This document shows positions 11,801 through 20,800 of a stretch of 64,000 bases of DNA, in pieces; position 1 is the stretch's first letter; each line of letters begins with the position of its first letter. The position numbers were made by a program, and so were the translations under genes. The notes under the pieces are model-generated. The model was not told where the DNA came from and made no database searches. It was given only the letters and a program-made list of their open reading frames with translations. This DNA is from Liolophura sinensis (taxonomy: Eukaryota > Mollusca > Polyplacophora > Chitonida > Chitonidae), in the NCBI RefSeq assembly GCF_032854445.1, contig NC_088303.1, positions 21,087,501-21,151,500 on the forward strand, read 5' to 3'.

Positions 11801-14800
11801 GAGGTGGTATGGACATTTTGTTGACAAAATTAAAAACTGTATTTCAGAAAGAGATTAAAGACGCATCATACGAAGCCTACTCCAAATTTGACACTTACCG
11901 AAAATCTACCGATCAGTCAATGACAGAATACATAATTGGATTTGAACAATGTTACAATAAAGCCAGAAAGTTTGAAATGACTTTGCCAGATGCGGTTCTC
12001 GCCTTCAAGCTGTTAGACAGTGCAAACCTGTCTCACCAAGAACGACAACTTGCGCTTACAGCTGCTACAGACTTAACATTTGATGCAATGAAAGGGTCCT
12101 TAAAACGAATTTTTGGTAATGGCTCAAATTCAGACACCCGTTTTGAAGGAATTCAAGTTAAAACTGAGAGTGCTTTTTACACACAGAGAACCCCCAAGCA
12201 AAATAAACAAGCATTTAACTCCACTCAAGACATAAGGACCCAAGAACCATTAAAAGGAACTAACCCCTTGAACAGATTTGGAAAGCGTTCTCGGTGTGCA
12301 ATCTGTCAAAGTACTTACCACTGGGCCAAAGACTGCCCTCATAGAATACAGGGAAATGTTAATATAACGGAGATTCAACCAGAAGACACAGAAAGTTGTA
12401 ACATTACACTTTTTGCTAAAGAGAACGGACAGGAATGTGAGTTTGAAGTTTTTATGGCTGAAGCAAGCTCAGCTGCTGTAATTGATACCGCATGTACAAG
12501 AACAGTGTGTGGTGCTACATGGCTTGAGGATTATATATCAAAACTTGAAAATCAGCAGAAAATTATACAAACTGAAAACAGTGTGAAAAAATTTAAGTTT
12601 GGGGATGGAAATGTAGTGCAGTCAACAAAATGTGTAACTATTCCAGCAAAGATTGGACGGACATGCTGTAGTATAAAAACTGAAGTTGTAGATGCTAACA
12701 TTCCTCTTCTTTTGAGCAAGGCTTCTCTGAAAAAAGCTGGAGCAATTCTGGACTTAGAAAATGACAAAGCTATAATGTTTAATGAACCTGTCACACTTAA
12801 CTTCACTTCAAGTGGGCATTATTGTATTGATATTCTAGACCAAAAATGTGTGGAAGATGATGAGTTGAACAGTCTGGATGAAGTGTTGTCTGTTTTGGAT
12901 ATCTCAAAAATGTGTAAACAAGAACAACAAAAAACATTAGCCAAAATACACAAGCAATTTGGCCACGCATCAACTCATCGGATGTCCTGTTTATTAAAAG
13001 GTGCTGGACAAAATGTTAATGTTTTTTCGGGAAACTTACAGGAATTGGTAGAAAACTGTGACATTTGTAAAAAACACAAAAAACCCAGGCCCAAACCAGC
13101 TGTTAGCCTGCCTCTGGCCACATCATTTAATGAAACAGTAGCCATGGATCTTCATGAATTACAACCAGGTGTTTGGTACTTGCACATCATTGATCTCTTT
13201 ACAAGATTTAGTGCAGGATGTATTGTTAAAACAAAACAAGCTTCAGAAATCACAGCAAGATTTATTCAACACTGGATAGGCATACATGGGGCTCCTCAAA
13301 AAGTTTTCACAGATAATGGTGGGGAATTCAACAATGCTGAATTCAGAGACATGGCGGAAAATTTCAACATTCAGGTTCTCACTACAGCAGCATACTCTCC
13401 ATGGAGTAATGGCATAGTTGAACGACATAACCAAACGCTTACGAGCACATTATTGAAAATTAGAGCAGATAACAACATTGACTGGGAAACAGGACTTAGC
13501 TGGGCCTTGATGGCGAAAAACTCCATGCATAATGAACAAGGTTTTAGTCCACATCAGCTAGTTTTCGGTAAAAGCCCCAATCTGCCGTCTGTTATAAGTG
13601 ACATGCCTCCAGCATTGGAGGGTACTTCAATGAGCTCTGTTGTGGGAAAACATATCACTGCGCTGCACGCTGCACGTAAAGCGTATGCTGAATCGGAATG
13701 TTCTGAAAAAATTCGTCGAGCACTGCGGAAAAAGGCGCCCTCATCCACAGAGAAATTTTGCACTGGGGATATGGTTTACTACAAGCGCATAGACAGCCCT
13801 GAATGGAAAGGACCAGGGGTTGTGATTGGTCAGGACGGTGCTGTGACATTTGTGCGACATGGAGGTACATGTATCCGTGTTCATCACTCAAGACTACAAA
13901 AAATTACACGTCAAGCAGAGATTGAAGAGGATCTTGAATTAAAGGGGTTTCAGTCTGAACAAGGTTCTGTCAGTGTGGAAAAAAATTCGAAAAATATTTT
14001 GGAAGATAACTATGAAACCTCTGATGATGATTATGGTCCAGAAGCAGGCAGTGACAAATATGCTTTGCATCAACAACAGACTCTGCTCAGCAATATTAAG
14101 ATTGGCCAGGAGGTAAAATTCATGCAGAATGGAATTTCTCATACAGCACAAATCCTTAGTAGGGCAGGGAAGGTCACTGGTAAATATGTGCACTGGTACA
14201 ACGTTCAATTCTCTGAGCCAGGCGACAAAGCCGGCAAACAAGGATCTGTGAATTTGAGCAAAGTGGATATTCTTGAAGTTCGAAATGTTGAAAGTTTAAG
14301 TGGTTCTTCTCATGATAATGTGTTTAACATTGAGGATGTTTCTTTTGATAAAGCTAAGCTGGAGGAGCTGGAAAGTTGGAAAAGAAATGAAGTGTATGTG
14401 GAAGTGAAAGATGAGGGACAGCGTTGTGTGTCGACGAAGTGGATATGTACTCTGAAAGAAAAAGCGGAAGGGATACAGCCGAAAGCACGCCTTGTGGCAA
14501 GAGGTTTTGAGGAACTTGACAAAGACCTGCCAAAAGATTCACCAACGTGTTCTTCAGAGTCACTGCGCTTGATAATAGCAATGTTTGCTCAAAATAAGTG
14601 GCAGCCGTTTTCCATGGATATCAAGACAGCATTCTTACAAGGGTCTCCTCTTTCTAGAGAACTGTATGTACGACCGCCATTGGAAGCAAATGCCGGTGGA
14701 ACTGTTTGGAAGCTAAAAAAATGTGTGTATGGCCTGGCTGATGCCTCTTTGTACTGGTATACACGTGTGAAGCAGGTTATGAAGGAGTGCGGTGGTCAGA

Positions 14801-17800
14801 TGTCCACTGTCGACCCAGCTGTGTTTTTTTGGCCAGACAATATTGGTGGTGTGAAAGGTGTATTGGCCTGCCATGTGGATGACTTTATTCTAGGAGGCAA
14901 CTCGGATTTCATGCAAACGGTAGTGCCTGCCATACGGTCAGAATTGTGTGTGGGCCGGGAACAAAGCTCTTCATTTCGATACCTGGGGATGGAGCTCTTA
15001 CAGTTCCGTCCTGGGGAACTCTACCTGCACCAGGAAGAGTATGCCAAAACCATACATCCTATGATTCTTACTTGGGCCAGAAGACAACAAACTGATTCAC
15101 CTTTATCAGAAGAAGAAACCAACATCTACCGTTCCAAAGTGGGCCAAATACTCTGGTTAGCTCGCCAAAGCAGGCCAGATTTGATGTTTGACTCGTCAAC
15201 ATTGGCTGCAGGGGTAAAAAATGCAACAGTGCAAAATGTTGTTGAACTTAACAAAGTCATCAGGAAAATGCAAGCTGAACGTGTTGTTCTAAAATTTCAG
15301 CATTTAGGCAATACAGAGTTACAACAGCTTGTGGTATTCAGTGATTCCTCCTTAGGAAACCTTTCAGATGGAGCAACTCAAGGTGGTCACCTCATTGTGC
15401 TAATGGGGGCTGAAGGAAAATTTTCACCAATTCATTGGCAGTCAAAACGGATAAGGCGTGTTGTAAGGAGCACCTTGGCTGCTGAAACGCTTGCTCTGAC
15501 AGAAGGCATCGACAATTGTTTATTTTTGGCTAATCTCTATGCCGAGATTACTGGAGGAAAAATTGGAGCTCAGTCGATACCCATTGTTTGTGTAACAGAT
15601 TGTCATTCGTTGCTCGATGCAATTCGTTCAACGAAACATGTTGCAGAGAAACGGTTGCGCTTGGAAGTGAGTTATGTTCGGGAACTGGTGGCTGAAAAGC
15701 GTATCTCCAAGATTTTGTGGTCTGCTACAAAGCAGCAGCTTGCAAATTGCCTTACTAAGAGAGGTGCTTCTGGAAATGTTTTGTTACAGGCAATCAGCAG
15801 CGGAGTCTGGAATTTATAAGCTGTCCAAAGAACAATATCTGTTATCTTATTACTAATTTTGTTTGGCTAAATTAGAAAAAAAAAAAAAAACAGTTTGTTC
15901 AAAATTATCTTTATTTTATAACTGAAAGAGGGGAAATTGTGAATCCTGTCCAGTTTCATTGTCGGACACTTTGTTTATACTACGTCATACTACTTCCTGT
16001 GAAGGGAGACTGTTATATACCTCCGGAAGCAGGAGAGTCAGACGATAGCTCAAGCGAGCACGTGTTGACATCGTGGTGAAATTTGTCTTGTATAGTCCGG
16101 AATAAAAGTAGTATTGGATAGTTAAAGAACAGTGTTTATTGAAGTAATTTAGCGGAGTATCAGATATATGTATGCGGAGGTGTAATTCGTAGACGTGTAA
16201 ACACGTTGTGTAACAAAGACAGTCAGGCCACATATACATACTGAGTCCATCCTGTTAACATGTTAATGTAAACATCTGTGCCACTCACATGACTTGCATC
16301 TCTTCAGTTGTAGGCCTACATATTATGATTTAGTAATTTATTAAATCTTAATTCATTTATTTATTTATTTGATTGGTGTTTTATCCCATACTGGAGAATA
16401 TTTCTCTTATATGAAGGTGGCCAGCGTTATTGTGCGAGGAATCCGGGCAGAGATATGCGGGATCAAATCTTAAACCTCTACATCTACTTTTGTAATAAAA
16501 TCTGGTGTGTCCACAACCATATTCAGTGCAGTTTGATGTGCATTCATTGGATTTAGTTGAGTATGCAATTGGAAAACATTATTCATAAGATTTTGAAGAC
16601 TAAAATGTACTGTTCAGGTGGGGTCAGAATGTTTAATATTTTGAGTTTTTCATAATGATGACTTAACAAAAATTGAGGTCCTCCAATATGATATTAAAGG
16701 TGTAAAATTTTATAAATTTTATTGTAAAACAATCATTAAGAAGGAAGTGGATAATATATAATATACATGAAACCATCACATATCTGAATATTTACATGAT
16801 AGGTTATCTTTGAGATGACTTGGGCTCAATTTGAGATCATGATTTTTATTTTGAGCTCTTCGAAACGAATGAATGAGCAAACATTGTGACCCTTTCATAG
16901 TGGCATATGAGTATGGACGTTAACTTCACAGAAATGATAAACCGATCAGACCAGTTAACATTCCCTCTAATATGCCAACACATGTAAAACCTATGCATGT
17001 CTTCGAATTTGTTGAGGATTTAGGGCATAAACCTGGAGAAGTTGACATTTATGAACTGTATAATAGAAACGTAGGAAATTGTATTGGTGAGTAAGTGAAA
17101 TGAAGATTGAAAGTGGCATACAGGCATACCACTAGCATACCACTAGCAGGCTATGGTCTGGCTACAGCCTAGGTTACCTTCAGGGAAGTTTCAGCTTGGA
17201 GGCTTAGTGCTCTGTATCTCCCTGCATGGTTTGTACATGTAGTTACATCATACATGAACATGAATAATGATTTTATAGTGTGATTCAATGATGATCGGTG
17301 ATTGCTGCTATAAGGTAGCAGATGTGTATGGTCCAGAATTTAACTGTGCATGTACATGTATCTGCTGTTGGACATCAATCATGTTTATGGAGCTGTAAAC
17401 TCCTGTGTTAATTACTACGTTATTTATGCTGCTGTTTGCCCAGTTCTTCAGCGTGTGTTGTGTTGATGGATAGCACACATGACAGGCCTCAAGTTTAATA
17501 GACAACTCAGCCACTGTTGGTTCATGGGAGCATGTAATTGTGATACAGATACTGAAATGACTGTAACAGTTGCTTCCTGACATCATGTATGTATGTATGT
17601 AAAACGGCGAGGGGTGAAAGTGTACATCTAGATGCACATGTGTTTATTTGTTTGATTGGCCAAGTATGGAATTTGCGCCAGAAATCTAGTGCATCTGGAC
17701 ATGCTTTACTAACTTCATACATCTAGCTCATCTCATGACCATATAGGTATGTACCCCAGCAGGAAAAGTTCACAAACCAAGCTTTGTCAACTCATGTCTA

Positions 17801-20800
17801 TCCTATTGTTTAGTATACATTTAATGCACGAGTTATCCGCTTTTTTTAAGATGAGAAAGCGTGCACCAGTTAACCCTCTGTTAACAAGAATCCACTTTGG
17901 TACAAGTTTTGAATCAAGAAGTGCAACTGACATCTGCCATGTTTCATGCACAAAACTCACTGTGAGTTCAAGTCCTGCTCATGCTGGCTTCCTCTCTGGC
18001 TGTAAGTGGGAAGGTCCGTCAGCAACCTGCGGATGGTCATGGGTTTCCCCAGGCTCTGCCTGCTTTCCTCCCACCATAATGCTGGCCGCCATTGTATAAG
18101 TGAAATATTCTTGAGTACGGCGTAAAACACTAATCAAATAAATAAATAAATATTCAGTGAGAAAGATATGGCTGAAATATTGTTGATGTGGTGTTAAGCT
18201 ATTTTTAATCATCCATTCTAGTGTTGAGCTTTAACTACATGTGCATTTGTTCAGTGATATACGTAACCTACCACTGACTAAAATGCAAAGCAAACACAGG
18301 CTGTTGAAGTTGAGGGAGACTGTCATGCTCTCCTATACCACCTAACTGTAACTCCAAAACAAATAACCAAAATGGTTTTGAATGCAAAATGGTCATGTGT
18401 GATGGCTTTCTCTGGGTTTGGCATTCACCCTGCATGTACCCCATATATGTACATCTATTTTTCAAATCATTATTTTCAGCAATGCCACTTTTTGGAGGTA
18501 TAGAATTCCATTAGGTGATCAGATTATTAACAGAAAATTCAATATTATGTTTTGTGGAAGCTAGTTCTGTTTGGTTTTGGTGTGAGGACGAGCAATCAGT
18601 AATCATTTAAAGACAATAAATAGAGAAATCAAGAACACAAATTTGATCACACGAGTCAGAATTGTTACAACCAGGTTGTCCTTAGCTGTCCTGTACAAAG
18701 TACAGTATTAGCTTTATGTTGAACCTGAGCATCGACAGCGGCGTATTGTGTAGTAAAATCAAAGTTAAACTAAATGTTAGGGGTGGTATCTCAAAGAGTA
18801 TCGCATATATTAAGGTGGATTTTTACATACATATAAAGCATAGTGGCATTACGGTGATGTTTCATCACTGATACTCTGTGCACATATTACTTACCGTAAA
18901 TATTCAGATTCACGATATCAGTACTTTATGTATTGAGCTGAAGTTTTGCATTCATGTGAGTGTCTCCCACAGGTGAGCTCTTCGGTAGCCTTGCTACCAA
19001 ATCTAAGTTCTTCCACACATTTGTTATTCACAATTCAACCTTTTTTTGAGGTCAGCAACAATTTATTGCTTTCAGCCATCAAGAGCATGCCAAGAAGGGG
19101 TGTCAGATGGGAAATTGGGCATTTGGGATCCATTCATTAGAACAAAAGTATCTTTCATGACTCTTGACACACCCTGATGGCTCAGTTGATGGAGCGTTCG
19201 CTTCGGGGATGATGGACATAGGGGCAATCCTGGGTCAGGTCACACCTAAGACCTCAAAAGAGGAAGTTGTAGCTTCCTCGCTTGGTTTTCAGCATTAAGC
19301 ATGTTAAGTGGATATTGCAAAGACTGATTGACACGTATCAGTATAATGGCCCGGGTGGGCGGCTTACTTGCCTTCAGTAAGTCGTTTCATTGAAGCAGCA
19401 CTGGATAAAAGAATGGTGGAAATCCGTCCTTGATGAAGGAGGCATATTACTCACTCACTCACTCACTCACTCATTCAATCACTCACCCTTCTTCTGTGTT
19501 TTGTAGGTCTTGATGATGCTGGAAAGACGACATTATTGTACAAGTTAAAACTAGGAGATATCAGTCACCTTGGCAGTCACATCATCCCAACTATTGGTAA
19601 TATCGCAAAACGGAGTCTGGTTTTCTGTGCTTTCTTTTTTCAAGAGCTGCTCCATGTACATTATAGCAAGTTCTGTTCTGTTAATATTTTGCAGTGGGTA
19701 ATAGGCCTTTCATTGTAGCTTTTGCATTTTTGGTATTCTGTATGCAACATTACATATATTTTAAAAAATAAATTAATAATTAGTACTGTAGAGAAATAAG
19801 CAAAAATGTTTGCATTATTGGACATCTTCAGGATGTGACTCTTGAATAATCTGTATAACCATGATTCATAAATTATGTGATGTTTGGGAGTGTGGCATCG
19901 GATGTCAAGCTGTTGCAGGAATTTGTATTTAAAAAAAACTGGTGCTTGTTTTACGATACATGTACTTACTTAGCATGATAGAGATACACGAAACCAGCTA
20001 TTATCAGTGAACAGCTTTGCTAATTATAGAAACAGAAGTGCAGTTTGGACTTTTTTCTGTTACTTTAACATGGGATAGATAATTGTGCAGGGATAAAAAA
20101 AAACTGGACATCCTGTTCAAACACATTGGAATTTGTTGTTTCCTGTTACATTTCTGGCTAACTTCTTGTGTGACACACACAAATTTCTGTGAAGTACATG
20201 TAGATTTAAAACACAAAAGTAAAACAAATAAAGTCAAATAAATAAATCAAATAAATCAGTTGTACATGTATTCATTTTTTATTGTTGTGAGGAAGTGATG
20301 AACGGGCAGCTATTGTACATTACCGGTCGGTGGAACGGGATGTGTAGTTAGGACGTCATGGTGATTCGTTATACATGTACAAGGATCGCAAATGTATTCA
20401 GCTGTACAATGAACTTATCTCCTTCTTTCTCATGGTTAGACTTTCTGTTTGTTATACTTTCAGGGTTCAATGTGGAAAGTTTTGCCCACAGGGACCTACA
20501 GATAACAGCCTGGGACATTGGCAGCCGGGACAAAATGGTGAGACATGTAACTACATAGAACACACACAAAATGGGATTTTCTTAATATACTAACATGTAA
20601 TGTACATGAACACGGCAGGAAGAGTGTCAGTTTGTTCTTTTTTGTTGGCATTTGCACGTACATGTGCACAAGTGTTTAAAATAGCTACAGAATGTCACTG
20701 GCCATTTGGACCAGTTTTCATTATACATAAAGGACTACTGGAGAAATATTTGATAGGACTATTCTACCATTTATTTTCGTCCTAATTGATGGCACGTAGT

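Larger units (their letters stand above)
11362..16162 (+). mobile_element. Complete Ty1/copia LTR retrotransposon
   Basis: The element is 4801 bp with 225-bp LTRs at 11362-11586 and 15938-16162, both TG...CA. By eye the two LTRs are identical. It is flanked by a 5-bp duplication GATAT (11357-11361 and 16163-16167). Between the LTRs are a primer-binding site, one long gag-pol ORF (11608-15819) and a purine tract. The order integrase before reverse transcriptase defines the copia type. Identical LTRs and an open frame mean a very recent insertion that is probably still competent or has closely related active copies. It sits in intron 1 of the ARF-like gene in the sense direction, so its LTR poly(A) signal could truncate the host transcript. 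Confidence 0.96.

Noticed and set aside
14310-14581. Antisense ORFs within the copia element
   Set aside because: They are shadows of the 1403-codon gag-pol frame on the opposite strand.
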